A DNA stretch of 39,134 bases from an uncultured Eubacterium sp. (GTDB lineage: Bacteria > Bacillota > Clostridia > Lachnospirales > Lachnospiraceae). Below the pieces are notes generated by a model. That model worked only from the letters and a program-made list of their open reading frames with translations, had not been told where the DNA came from and made no database searches. The stretch is taken from NCBI GenBank assembly GCA_947089855.1, contig CAMUML010000040.1, positions 1 through 39,134 of the forward strand, given 5' to 3'. A program made the position numbers and the translations under genes. Shown one piece after another: positions 16,776 to 24,269 of this stretch (position 1 is its first letter; each line of letters begins with the position of its first letter).

Positions 16776-17864
16776 CTAATAATCCAATGTTTCCATGTAT
16801 TTCATATATTTAACGACCATCAGGGCAATTTTAAACGTAATCGCGTCTTCAAATACCCGCAGATCCAAACCTGTACTTTTCTGCAGCTTATCCAGGCGGT
16901 ACACAAGTGTATTGCGGTGTATATAAAGCTGCCTGGATGTTTCAGAAACGTTCAGGCTGTTTTCAAAAAATTTGTTAATCGTCGTCAAAGTCTCTTCATC
17001 AAATTCGTCCGGAGATTTTCCGTCAAAAATCTCCTTGATAAACATCTTGCAAAGCGGTATTGGAAGCTGGTAGATCAAACGCCCAATCCCAAGCTGCGAA
17101 TAAGCGATAATGTCCTTTTCCTCAAAGAAAATCTTCCCTACATCCAACGCCATGCGTGCTTCTTTGTAAGAACGCGAAACTTCTTTTATTTCATTTACAA
17201 TCGTACCATAAGCAATATGCTCCTGCGACAACGGATCCGACGCAAACAAACCATGGATAACCTCTGCCGTTTTATCCAGCTCTTCATACCCTTCGTTTTC
17301 AGCAAGCTCTTTTACTACAATAATATTTTTCTCATCTACCGCGGTTACAAAATCCTTGGACTTGCCGCCAAACAAGCTGCGTACCCGTTCCAATTCATTG
17401 CCGTCTTTTTCCCGGTTTGTTTCAATAATATAAACAGCCCGCCTGACATCCGCTTCAATATGCAGCTTTTTGGCACGGTTATAAATATCTACCAGCAACA
17501 GGTTATCCAGCAGCAGGTTTTTAATAAAATTGTCTTTATCAAAACGTTCTTTATACGCAATCAATAAGTTTTGGATCTGAAAGCTTGCAATTTTTCCTAT
17601 CATATAAACGTCGTCGCTTTCCCCATCCGCAAGCAATACGTATTCCAGCTGATGTTCATCGAAAACTTTAAAAAACTGGCATCCTTGCATCACCTGGCTG
17701 TCCGCCGGAGATTCTACAAACAGCAATGCAGAGTCCGTATATTTTTCGCCATCGGAAAATGTTGACGCTAAAACTTTTCCTTCCGTATCGATCACACATA
17801 AGTCTGTACGGGTTATCCCCTTTAACCCGTCTATCGTATTCTGAAGTATTTGATTCGAAATCAT
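16776..17864 (-). CDS. PucR/CdaR-type transcriptional regulator
   Basis: This is a 362-residue cytosolic protein. The N-terminal part (about 1-125) resembles a sensory PAS/GAF-like or sugar-diacid recognition domain (TRTDLCVIDTEGKVLAS). The middle is a GGDEF-like CdaR domain (about 130-270). The C-terminus is the PucR helix-turn-helix ending, NVSETSRQLYIHRNTLVYRLDKLQKSTGLDLR (about 308-340). Family members activate sugar-diacid or purine genes, but here the partner is ftsE, 8 bp downstream. This placement points to a role in cell division or wall control. The ATG at 17864 has GAAGGAG upstream. The AT-rich leader to 18059 shows no clear consensus promoter. Confidence 0.82.
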   Translation of the reverse strand: MISNQILQNTIDGLKGITRTDLCVIDTEGKVLASTFSDGEKYTDSALLFVESPADSQVMQGCQFFKVFDEHQLEYVLLADGESDDVYMIGKIASFQIQNLLIAYKERFDKDNFIKNLLLDNLLLVDIYNRAKKLHIEADVRRAVYIIETNREKDGNELERVRSLFGGKSKDFVTAVDEKNIIVVKELAENEGYEELDKTAEVIHGLFASDPLSQEHIAYGTIVNEIKEVSRSYKEARMALDVGKIFFEEKDIIAYSQLGIGRLIYQLPIPLCKMFIKEIFDGKSPDEFDEETLTTINKFFENSLNVSETSRQLYIHRNTLVYRLDKLQKSTGLDLRVFEDAITFKIALMVVKYMKYMETLDY

Positions 17865-18059
17865 AATGTCTTCTCCTTCTTTCGTCGTAACATGCTAACC
17901 ATAACCCATTATGCCTTATCGTAATGGCCCGAAAACCATACCATTACGTTCTATACAACATTCACAAAAAAAATGCGTCCTTTTTGTTAAAAAAATCTAT
18001 TTTCATTATAATAATACAAAACATAAAAAAAATAAAGTACAAAACAGCATTTTTTTGTG

Positions 18060-18932
18060 CTAATTTTCCAAAAACCCTTCCCCCAACACTTCCCTTGCAT
18101 CCGTCACGATCACAAACGCATGCGGGTCGATATTTTTAATATATTCTTTTAATGTTACGACTTCTTTTTTGGATACGACACAAAACAACAAACTGCGTTC
18201 CTGCATACGGTACATGCCGACCGCGGGCAGCCGCGTTGTCCCCCTGCCCATTTCATGCATCACAGCGTCCGCGATCTGTTCATAACGCTCTGAAATAATA
18301 TAGACTGCCTTGGAAAACTTACCCCCTTCCGTAATTAAGTCCGACACATATGACGTAATAATAACAGCAAAAACTGCATACAGCGATGCCTGGATACCGC
18401 ATACATAAATCCCCGCTAATATAATTAAGCCATCAATTACCTGCAGAATTTGTGCAATGGAATATACCCGGAATTTTAAATGCAGCAGCGTTGCGATTAA
18501 ATCAGTGCCTCCAGTTGCTACCTGCGCCGTCAATACCAGCCCAATCCCCGCACCGGTCAGCACACCTCCATATACCGAGGCAAGCAGGTAATCGCCGCCC
18601 GCCAGGTCACAGTCCGGTATGACGCCTAGCCAAAAGGACAGCAGCATGGCAGCGGCAAACGTCCTGCCGATAAACTGCCCTCCTTTTAGTTTAAAGGCAA
18701 TGGCAAATAGCGGGATGTTAAGCGCCAGGTTTGTCAGCCAGATCGGTACCCCTCCATCCAAAAATCCGTCCGTTAGCCTGCGCAGCATAATCCCAATGCC
18801 CGTAAAACCTCCTGTAACAAGGCCGATCGGGTCAAATGTGCTTTTGACCGCAAAGGCCATAATCCCTGTACCTGCTATAATCAGCAGATAAGGCCGGACT
18901 GCCTGGTTTACGATATTATGGTTGCTTTTCAT
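18060..18932 (-). CDS. YitT-family membrane protein (DUF161/DUF2179)
   Basis: This is a 290-residue protein with five or six hydrophobic segments in the first 210 residues, including FDPIGLVTGGFTGIGIML and QVATGGTDLIATLL. These are the repeated Gly-rich motifs of the YitT/DUF161 family. A soluble DUF2179 domain closes the protein (about 215-290, with LLFCVVSKKEVVTLKEYIKNIDPHAFVIV in it). The function of the family is not settled. The ATG at 18932 overlaps the stop of the upstream glycosyltransferase-like gene by 4 bp and has AGGGGG nearby, which decides the start against the longer frame. Confidence 0.88.
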   Translation of the reverse strand: MKSNHNIVNQAVRPYLLIIAGTGIMAFAVKSTFDPIGLVTGGFTGIGIMLRRLTDGFLDGGVPIWLTNLALNIPLFAIAFKLKGGQFIGRTFAAAMLLSFWLGVIPDCDLAGGDYLLASVYGGVLTGAGIGLVLTAQVATGGTDLIATLLHLKFRVYSIAQILQVIDGLIILAGIYVCGIQASLYAVFAVIITSYVSDLITEGGKFSKAVYIISERYEQIADAVMHEMGRGTTRLPAVGMYRMQERSLLFCVVSKKEVVTLKEYIKNIDPHAFVIVTDAREVLGEGFLEN

Positions 18933-19630
18933 CGCTGCCCCCTGCTCCTCTCCCATTGATGTTCATCGTCATAATGATGGATTAGGCTTTTAAACCTCCC
19001 TTTATGAAGCAGCTGGCGGAACCGGAATAAAAATGACATTTTTTCATATGGTTCCCGGTACTGCTTTCCAATAGAATACCATACCTTTGCACTGATCTTC
19101 GCTTTCGCCTGCAACAAGAATTCATCTTCCTTTGGTGAATCTACAACCGAAACAAGCGCATCCGGCATAGCGGCATTGATCTCATTAATCATACTGTCAT
19201 ATTCGCCGCCACAGTCTTCTATTGCATAGCATCCCACAATCCACATTGTTTCATACGCAGACCTTAAATAATCCTGCAAAAGTTCCAATTCCTGCCGCAC
19301 ATTTGCTACCAGGAAGACCCGCCTGCCGTTACGGCACATATGCGCAAAATATTCCTGCATAAACCCATGCCCGGCTGCTTCCCGCAGCCGCTGGCCAGAA
19401 TAGATGCCAGCTTCTGTTAAGATTTCTTTATCTCCGATAATAAGCAAATCTGCCTGCCCAATCCCGTCGCGTACCGCACGCAGATCCGCTGCCATACCAA
19501 GCATCTTCATGGACACTGTCCGGATAATATTCATTTCACTCCTATTATAAAAACCTTCCCCTATCTGCATTTCTTCGTGCAGGGAAAAATTATCTATCAC
19601 CATTCCAAGCAGCCGTATTTTCTTGACCAT
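18929..19630 (-). CDS. Diverged WecB/TagA/CpsF-type glycosyltransferase
   Basis: This 233-residue protein follows the order of GT26 (TagA/WecG) enzymes. It has an N-terminal ILL-GMVIDNFSLHE-type strand, the DGIGQADLLIIGD region, RVFLVANVRQELELL (the equivalent of the GGKPGVAE loop), and a late DALVSVVDSPKEDEF and GKQYREPYEK. The usual PDG catalytic loop is replaced by IIGDKEI, so activity is doubtful or altered. Family members add ManNAc(A) to lipid-linked wall-polymer precursors. The start is the ATG at 19630 with GAGGTG 7 nt upstream. It is coupled to the YitT gene by an ATGA overlap. Confidence 0.6.
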   Translation of the reverse strand: MVKKIRLLGMVIDNFSLHEEMQIGEGFYNRSEMNIIRTVSMKMLGMAADLRAVRDGIGQADLLIIGDKEILTEAGIYSGQRLREAAGHGFMQEYFAHMCRNGRRVFLVANVRQELELLQDYLRSAYETMWIVGCYAIEDCGGEYDSMINEINAAMPDALVSVVDSPKEDEFLLQAKAKISAKVWYSIGKQYREPYEKMSFLFRFRQLLHKGRFKSLIHHYDDEHQWERSRGQR

Positions 19631-19669
19631 ACAACACCTCACTTCTTCCGCATTTCGCGATAGTTCAGT

Positions 19670-19698
19670 AGTATAACAAAAAGTTCGCATTTTTGCAA
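19670..19698 (-). promoter_or_regulatory. Promoter for the TagA-like/YitT pair
   Basis: On the minus strand TTGCAA (19693-19698) and TATACT (19670-19675) are 17 bp apart, leaving a leader of about 35 nt before the ATG at 19630. Confidence 0.65.
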
Positions 19699-19871
19699 GA
19701 CAGCAGAATGACTTAAAAATTTCAGCCGGCTGAATTGTTACAGAATTATTTAATATTTTTGACTTTATTCGACGGCATACACTATTTTTCGAACGATTTA
19801 TTTGTCAATAGATTTTTGAATCGAATTGCTTTCCTCAACAACTTTGTTACTATTTTACAAAACAGTAGTTC

Positions 19872-20080
19872 GGTGGAAAACGGATATCCACGAACTTTTC
19901 CACACCAAAAAATGTGGATAACGTGCATAACTCTGTGTATAACTCCATTTTTTCACTTTTTTCTCATTTGGATTTGTGGATAACTATTGTGGATGTCTAT
20001 AATTTTCATTTAACTACTAGATATGGCGTCTTATGTTTTGTGCATTTTGTATATTTTTTGAAAAAGTGGGATGTGGATGA
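19872..20080. other. DnaA-box cluster, possible replication origin or DnaA-binding locus
   Basis: This stretch lies inside a gene-free region (19631-20586). Two exact TTATCCACA boxes on the minus strand (19913-19921, 19975-19983) and a TTATACACA box (19934-19942) share one orientation, with start-to-start spacings of 21 and 41 bp, about two and four helical turns. One-mismatch boxes are TTTTCCACA (19896-19904, plus) and TCATCCACA (20072-20080, minus). Two-mismatch boxes occur at 19872-19880, 19884-19892, 19922-19930 and 19988-19996. The flank 19735-19860 is strongly AT-rich, as an unwinding element would be. No dnaA, dnaN or rpmH is nearby, so the identity as oriC is unproven. Confidence 0.6.
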
Positions 20081-20132
20081 ATGTTTCATGAGGGGGATAC
20101 ATCATTTTTACATGTTTTTTTGGGGAGAGGGA

Positions 20133-20174
20133 GATTTTAGCGGACGCTGGATGAGGGGGCGGTGGGCTGGTTTT
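20133..20174 (+). repeat. Copy of the 11.2 kb dispersed repeat
   Basis: This 42-bp stretch matches 11239-11277 with a few substitutions and one small length difference, sharing GATTT at the left, a TGAGGGG segment and GGTGGGCTGG at the right. It is not part of an inverted repeat here and lies just right of the DnaA-box cluster. From 20175 to 20363 I see only a weak nested palindrome (GTTTAC...CTTTGT...ACAAAG...GTAAAC, about 20283-20326) and no gene. Confidence 0.5.
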
Positions 20175-20363
20175 CTCAGGCTTTACGTAGGCCACAATGT
20201 ACGCTTTGGCGGCATGGCTGGCAGAGTATTACATTAGAATGCGTTAGCTTTTGGATACAGCTGTTTTTATAGTGGTATACATGTTTACGGTGGCCACGCT
20301 TTGTATTTTAACAAAGAAGTAAACGTATGTTTATTGAAACTGGAAATGAAACAGATTTGATGA

Positions 20364-20454
20364 TTATTATGGTTATGGTAAAGTAAGCTGATTTGCCGGT
20401 TATTATGGTTATGGTAAAATAAGCTGATTTGCCGGTTATGGTTATGAAAAGTAA
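20364..20454 (+). repeat. 36-bp tandem direct repeat, about 2.5 copies
   Basis: Copy 1 (20364-20399) and copy 2 (20400-20435) differ at one base, and a third partial copy (from 20436) lacks 3 bp and then diverges. The unit begins TTATTATGGTTATGG and ends GCTGATTTGCCGG. The copies abut with no spacers, so this is not CRISPR. It lies about 0.3-0.5 kb from the DnaA-box cluster and downstream of the NlpC/P60 gene. Confidence 0.85.
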
Positions 20455-20484
20455 ATAGATATGCAATCCATTATGGATACTAGA

Positions 20485-20513
20485 AAGCCCCTACTTTCTA
20501 AATGTAGAGGCTT
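20485..20513 (-). terminator. Hairpin downstream of the NlpC/P60 gene
   Basis: On the minus-strand transcript AAGCCUCUAC (20504-20513) pairs with GUAGGGGCUU (20485-20494), 10 bp with one G-U pair and a 9-nt loop. The G-U pair exists only on this strand, which favours a minus-strand transcript. Only a short T-run follows, so it is a weak intrinsic terminator 73 bp past the stop codon. Confidence 0.45.
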
Positions 20514-20586
20514 GTCCCTGTTAAATTTTATGTATATTCTGGTTTTTTATAATTTCTTTCATATTATGGAACTGTGGCATTTATCC

Positions 20587-21885
20587 TTAAAAAACCCTGC
20601 GTACTGCCACAATCGGGCGGTAATTGGCTGGCGATGTATATTTTATGCCGGAAGCAGGGTTGCTTGCGTGGATAACGGTATTATTGCCTGCATAGATGGC
20701 TACATGGCCTGCATAGCAGACAATATCGCCTGGCTGCATGCTGTCGCTGCTTACGCCGTATCCTACCCCTTGCTGTGCGTCAGATGAATGCGGCATGGAT
20801 ACGCCGAAGTGGGCATATACACTTAATACGAACCCGGAGCAGTCTGCACCGTTTGTCAGGCTGGTGCCGCCCCATACATACGGATTGCCAAGGAACTGGC
20901 TGGCATAGTTTACGACCGCCTGCCCTGTACTGGATCCTGTGCTTGTGGATGTATCTGAAGTGCCTGGCTGGCTGCTTCCTGTATCCGAAGCAGTGCCTGT
21001 CCCTGTTGTGGAGCTGGCTGGCTGCTGGGAAGCATTGCCGCCGTTATTATCTGCTTCCTGTGCCTGGCGCGCTGCTTCTTCTGCTTCGGCCTTTGCCTGT
21101 TCGATTGCCAGCCTTGCTTCCTCTTCTTCCCTGGATTCTGCATAATTGTACTGGCGCGTAATATCTACGTAATCGGCAGAAACATAGCCTTTGCCGTCTT
21201 CAATATCCACTTTTACCCATCCATTTTTATATTCCTTCATGCTAGCCACGGCCAGTTCTTCACCGGACGGCACAAGTGTGAGCACATCTGCTTTTTTAGA
21301 TGCTTTGCTCCTTACTTTCAATGTGGTTGTATTTACAGTCGCAACTTCGGTGCCTACCGATTTTACAAGCTTCTCATCGCCTACTACAATATAGTCGCCT
21401 TTTACGTAACCAGTAACGGAACCGGATTTAATTTTATACCAGCCCCCTTTTTTATTTAAGACTTCCGCAACGGAATTGCTGTGCAGCTTGCCAAGCAATT
21501 TGGCATTTTCGTCTGGTTTTTTGCGGATATTTACATAATCGTCCACTTGTGCAACAGCCATATTGTCATATTTGGCCTGTTTCTTTTCATCCTTTTTGGC
21601 TGTTTCCTTTTTCTGTGCTGCTGCTTTTTTATTTTGGGCTGCCCCATCCTTTTTATTTGCAGCTTTTACATTTTTTGTTTGGGACGGCTCAATACTTGCT
21701 TCCTTATTTTCTATGTAATTTTCCAGATAAGTGTTCAATGCCAGCGAAACGCCTGCCATTGGGGTGGAAGATACCGGTTCCTTTGCTGTTGCTGCTGGTA
21801 CATGATAGACTGGTACTGCTGTTAACAATGCGCCTGCCAGGCAGCAGGTTACTATTTTAAACGGTTTATTTGCCATTTTTGCCAT
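20587..21885 (-). CDS. Secreted SH3-domain NlpC/P60 cell-wall peptidase
   Basis: This is a 432-residue exported protein. A signal peptide (about residues 1-32, ending VPAATA) is followed by a Lys/Ala-rich linker (about 60-105). Two bacterial SH3 domains follow (about 110-170 and 180-245), then a Glu/Ala-rich helix, a Ser/Thr/Gly-rich linker and a C-terminal NlpC/P60 domain. That domain has the catalytic Cys-His-His set C349 (ADCSGF), H394 (GHVAIY) and H406 (VIHAS). Such enzymes cut gamma-D-glutamyl-diaminopimelate bonds in stem peptides. It is a plausible client of FtsEX but is not linked to it by operon. The ATG follows AGGAGG. Confidence 0.93.
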   Translation of the reverse strand: MAKMANKPFKIVTCCLAGALLTAVPVYHVPAATAKEPVSSTPMAGVSLALNTYLENYIENKEASIEPSQTKNVKAANKKDGAAQNKKAAAQKKETAKKDEKKQAKYDNMAVAQVDDYVNIRKKPDENAKLLGKLHSNSVAEVLNKKGGWYKIKSGSVTGYVKGDYIVVGDEKLVKSVGTEVATVNTTTLKVRSKASKKADVLTLVPSGEELAVASMKEYKNGWVKVDIEDGKGYVSADYVDITRQYNYAESREEEEARLAIEQAKAEAEEAARQAQEADNNGGNASQQPASSTTGTGTASDTGSSQPGTSDTSTSTGSSTGQAVVNYASQFLGNPYVWGGTSLTNGADCSGFVLSVYAHFGVSMPHSSDAQQGVGYGVSSDSMQPGDIVCYAGHVAIYAGNNTVIHASNPASGIKYTSPANYRPIVAVRRVF

Positions 21886-21971
21886 AATTCCTCCTAAAAT
21901 ATTTCCTATAATTTAAATTAGAATCATATATATTACAATTTTGTTACATTTTTCTCTCTGATATGGATGTT

Positions 21972-22000
21972 ATTATAACAAAGCATTTTCAAAGTGTCAA
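21972..22000 (-). promoter_or_regulatory. Consensus promoter for the NlpC/P60 gene
   Basis: On the minus strand perfect TTGACA (21995-22000) and perfect TATAAT (21972-21977) are 17 bp apart, leaving about 80 nt of leader. The 386-bp divergent intergenic region to 22272 also holds a 15-bp palindrome ACATAAT-A-ATTATGT (22085-22099) and a CCTCCG/CGGAGG hairpin (22129-22153), possible operators. I see no ydaO-type c-di-AMP riboswitch. Confidence 0.85.
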
Positions 22001-22174
22001 CTGATAGTTCGCACAGATATTAGGAAAAATCGCATATTTTTTAGTGATTTTTACAATTTTCGGTTAGGGGCTTTTCGACAAAAGACATAATAATTATGTA
22101 ATATTTGTATTATTTCTACAAAATATATCCTCCGTTATACAGGTTTTCGGAGGGATTTGTCAAATACAGGGAGA

Positions 22175-22203
22175 TTGCATTTTATGCTTGCGGCAGCTAT
22201 AAT
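22175..22203 (+). promoter_or_regulatory. Promoter for the YjfB-like gene
   Basis: TTGCAT (22175-22180) and TATAAT (22198-22203) are 17 bp apart on the plus strand. The leader of about 60 nt contains a short ACCTA...TAGGT hairpin (about 22222-22238) and ends in a strong AAGGAGG site. Confidence 0.7.
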
Positions 22204-22272
22204 AGAATTGTCGCAGTAAGTACCTAGTTTCTATAGGTGCAGTATATTTATAAAATTTAAGGAGGAACCGAT

Positions 22273-22467
22273 ATGCAGATTAATTCTATGCCGGACATTG
22301 CACTTGCACAGATGCCAAGCCTGTCTACGTCTATGCCAAATGATATTTCCATTGCTATGTTAAGTAAACAGCTGGATCTGTCCCAAGAAATGGGGGATGA
22401 AATGATCAAGGCAATGGCACAGTCCGTAAACCCTAACATCGGCGGCAATATTGACGTATACGCATAA
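22273..22467 (+). CDS. YjfB-family putative motility protein
   Basis: This 64-residue protein resembles the YjfB small-protein family. Its centre ISIAMLSKQLDLSQEMGDEMIKAM and the C-terminal SVNPNIGGNIDVYA match the family's conserved SVNP-xxGxxID ending. The family is called a putative motility protein because members often sit near flagellar genes, but its function is unknown and no flagellar gene occurs here. AAGGAGG precedes the ATG, and a sigma-A-like rather than motility-sigma promoter drives it. It is monocistronic. Confidence 0.8.
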   Translation: MQINSMPDIALAQMPSLSTSMPNDISIAMLSKQLDLSQEMGDEMIKAMAQSVNPNIGGNIDVYA

Positions 22468-22504
22468 AGCCATCCGATAGGCACGCGCCCCTGCCGTTAA
22501 AAAT

Positions 22505-22565
22505 GCCTGGGGCATCTATCCTAATAAGCCGAAAACGGCTATTATTAGAATGGATGCGCCCAGGC
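22505..22565. terminator. Long hairpin between convergent YjfB-like and cvfB genes
   Basis: An imperfect inverted repeat of about 60 bp runs from GCCTGGGGCATC (22505-22516) to its complement (22553-22565) and has an inner GCCG-AAAA-CGGC hairpin. On the minus strand the outer stem is followed by ATTTTTAAC, so it fits a terminator for cvfB, which ends 5 bp away. On the plus strand no T-run follows directly. Confidence 0.65.
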
Positions 22566-22569
22566 AATA

Positions 22570-23403
22570 TTATGCTTTTTGTATCCCGCTTTCTGTGATC
22601 AGAACTTTCCTTTCCTTATATAAACGCCCTACCGCACGTTTAAATGCATTTTTGCTCATCCTCATCTCTTCCTTGATCACCTCTGGCGATGCCTTATCAT
22701 TAAATGGCAGTGCGCCGCCGTTTTTTTCAATCGCCTGCATAATTTTTTCCGCATCGGCATCCATTTGGATATATGCTTTTTGGCGGCAGGTCAGATCCAG
22801 CTTGCCGTCTGGCTTGACGTTGGTAACCTTTGCTTCGATAACATCCCCAATACGGAATCCGGAACAGTCTTCGTAAGAAGGGATCAGGGCTGAATATTTG
22901 TCGTCTACAGCAACGAATGTACCAAAATTATCGCTGAATTCATAAATCCGCCCAGTCACCATATCGTCTTTTTGATAAGGGGAATCCTGCGACAGCAGAT
23001 CATATAAATCCCGCATACTGCCACAAAGCCGGTTGCTTTTGTCAATATACAGCCTGCACATAACCACATCATCTTTTTCAACTGCACGTGTCATCTGCTT
23101 ATACGGAAGGAACAAGTCTTTTTCCAGCCCCCAATCCAAAAAAGCCCCAATATGGCCCACTGAAAGCACTCTTAACGCAGCACATCCGCCAATGGCCAAG
23201 TTTGGCCTATTTGTAGTTGCTATCAACCGGTCTTTGGAATCTTTGTATAAAAAGATTTCCAGTTCGCTGCCAACCTGTGTATCTGGCGGCACCTGCTTTT
23301 TGGGGAGCAGGACACGTGTCTTATCCTGTGGATGCTCTGCCAGGTAGATTCCAAAATCCACCTCTTTGACTACCTCAAGTCTCTGATATTCGCCTAATTT
23401 CAT
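22570..23403 (-). CDS. cvfB: CvfB-type S1 RNA-binding protein
   Basis: This is a 277-residue cytosolic protein. It has repeated S1-like domains (about 5-60, 68-130 with GAFLDWGLEKDLFLPYKQM, and 145-210 with GTFVAVDDKYSALIPSYED). A C-terminal winged-helix domain (about 225-275, with MSKNAFKRAVGRLYKERKVLI) closes it. This is the CvfB architecture known to bind RNA and affect virulence-factor expression in staphylococci. The role here is inferred only from the family. The ATG follows AAAGGAG. The thioesterase gene lies 106 bp upstream on the same strand. Confidence 0.9.
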   Translation of the reverse strand: MKLGEYQRLEVVKEVDFGIYLAEHPQDKTRVLLPKKQVPPDTQVGSELEIFLYKDSKDRLIATTNRPNLAIGGCAALRVLSVGHIGAFLDWGLEKDLFLPYKQMTRAVEKDDVVMCRLYIDKSNRLCGSMRDLYDLLSQDSPYQKDDMVTGRIYEFSDNFGTFVAVDDKYSALIPSYEDCSGFRIGDVIEAKVTNVKPDGKLDLTCRQKAYIQMDADAEKIMQAIEKNGGALPFNDKASPEVIKEEMRMSKNAFKRAVGRLYKERKVLITESGIQKA

Positions 23404-23509
23404 CTATGGCTCCTTTCCCTGTTCGTTTGCCCGCCTGGCCAGTACATCAGCATCCGGGATTATCCGTCCACTAGCAATGCCATACGAGACACAGCCTTTT
23501 TGCTTTGTT

Positions 23510-24220
23510 TTACTCCGCGGCGTAAAATTCGATAACTGCGTATGTTTTTCCATCCTGGCTATCCAGCCTGACCGTAGCCTTATGGCTGCTGCACAGGATA
23601 CATGGGTACAGCAGGTCGCCGCACACTGCAGACTTACAGTATTGGGCATGGATACCGGCTATTTGAAACTCCGGTGCAAGGCATTCCTGGGCCAGCAGGA
23701 TGTATTTTGCATGGTTCATATGATGGTTGGTATCCATAAAATAACGTGGTACCCGAACTGGATCCAAAAATCTCTGTGGTTCAAAACTAGGTATCCGGCG
23801 GCTTTCATATTGCATATCCAGCGGCTTATGCAGCGTATAAGCGGATGCGGCCTGTTCGTCAATCTTTGCTGGCCTGCCCCTTTTTAAATCCAAAAATACC
23901 CATACCGAATTTGCGCATACCAAAAGGCCCCCTGCCTCATCCTCTATTTTAAAATTCCGGTAGCCGTAAAATCCATGAAAATCATAAGGCCACGTCGAAA
24001 TTTTAATTTTCTCGCCAAACTTCGGATAACGGCGGATGTCAGCCTGCAGGCTGTTTAAGATCCATGCCCACTGGTGTGTTTGCATATAGCTGACCCCAAC
24101 ACCTAATTCTTCTGCCTGGAAGGTACAGGCATCCTGCATATAGTTAAAAACATCTGCCAGGCCCGCCTGTCCAGATTCGCTGCATTCGCTGTAGCGGACC
24201 TTTGTTTCTAATGTATACAT
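23510..24220 (-). CDS. Acyl-ACP thioesterase
   Basis: This is a 236-residue double hot-dog enzyme releasing fatty acids from acyl carrier protein. The N-terminal YTLETKVRYSECSESG with FNYMQDACTFQAEELGVG is the usual opening. The second half has DTNHHMNHAKYILLA (the Asn/His active-site strand, about residues 161-175). The longer open frame (to 24544) starts antisense to the acyltransferase gene and is not credible. The ATG at 24220 has AGAGGA upstream, and a promoter ends about 45 bp before it. In Gram-positives such enzymes may tune acyl supply. Confidence 0.88.
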   Translation of the reverse strand: MYTLETKVRYSECSESGQAGLADVFNYMQDACTFQAEELGVGVSYMQTHQWAWILNSLQADIRRYPKFGEKIKISTWPYDFHGFYGYRNFKIEDEAGGLLVCANSVWVFLDLKRGRPAKIDEQAASAYTLHKPLDMQYESRRIPSFEPQRFLDPVRVPRYFMDTNHHMNHAKYILLAQECLAPEFQIAGIHAQYCKSAVCGDLLYPCILCSSHKATVRLDSQDGKTYAVIEFYAAE

Positions 24221-24269
24221 TGCTTGCCCATCCTCTCTTTTAGATACAAAATCCACTTCTATCTTTTCC

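Noticed and set aside
20364-20454. Could the 36-bp repeats be a CRISPR array?
   Set aside because: The units abut without spacers, there are only about 2.5 copies, and no cas gene is present.
20775-21161. Long plus-strand open frames antisense to the NlpC/P60 gene
   Set aside because: They mirror the low-complexity linker and SH3 region of the real gene, lack ribosome binding sites and match no family.
21886-22272. c-di-AMP (ydaO) riboswitch upstream of the NlpC/P60 gene
   Set aside because: Such switches often precede similar genes, but the leader here is only about 80 nt and lacks the conserved GC-rich cores.
23404-23649. 81-residue minus-strand open frame overlapping the end of the thioesterase gene
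   Set aside because: It overlaps the conserved C-terminus of the thioesterase in another frame and has no binding site.
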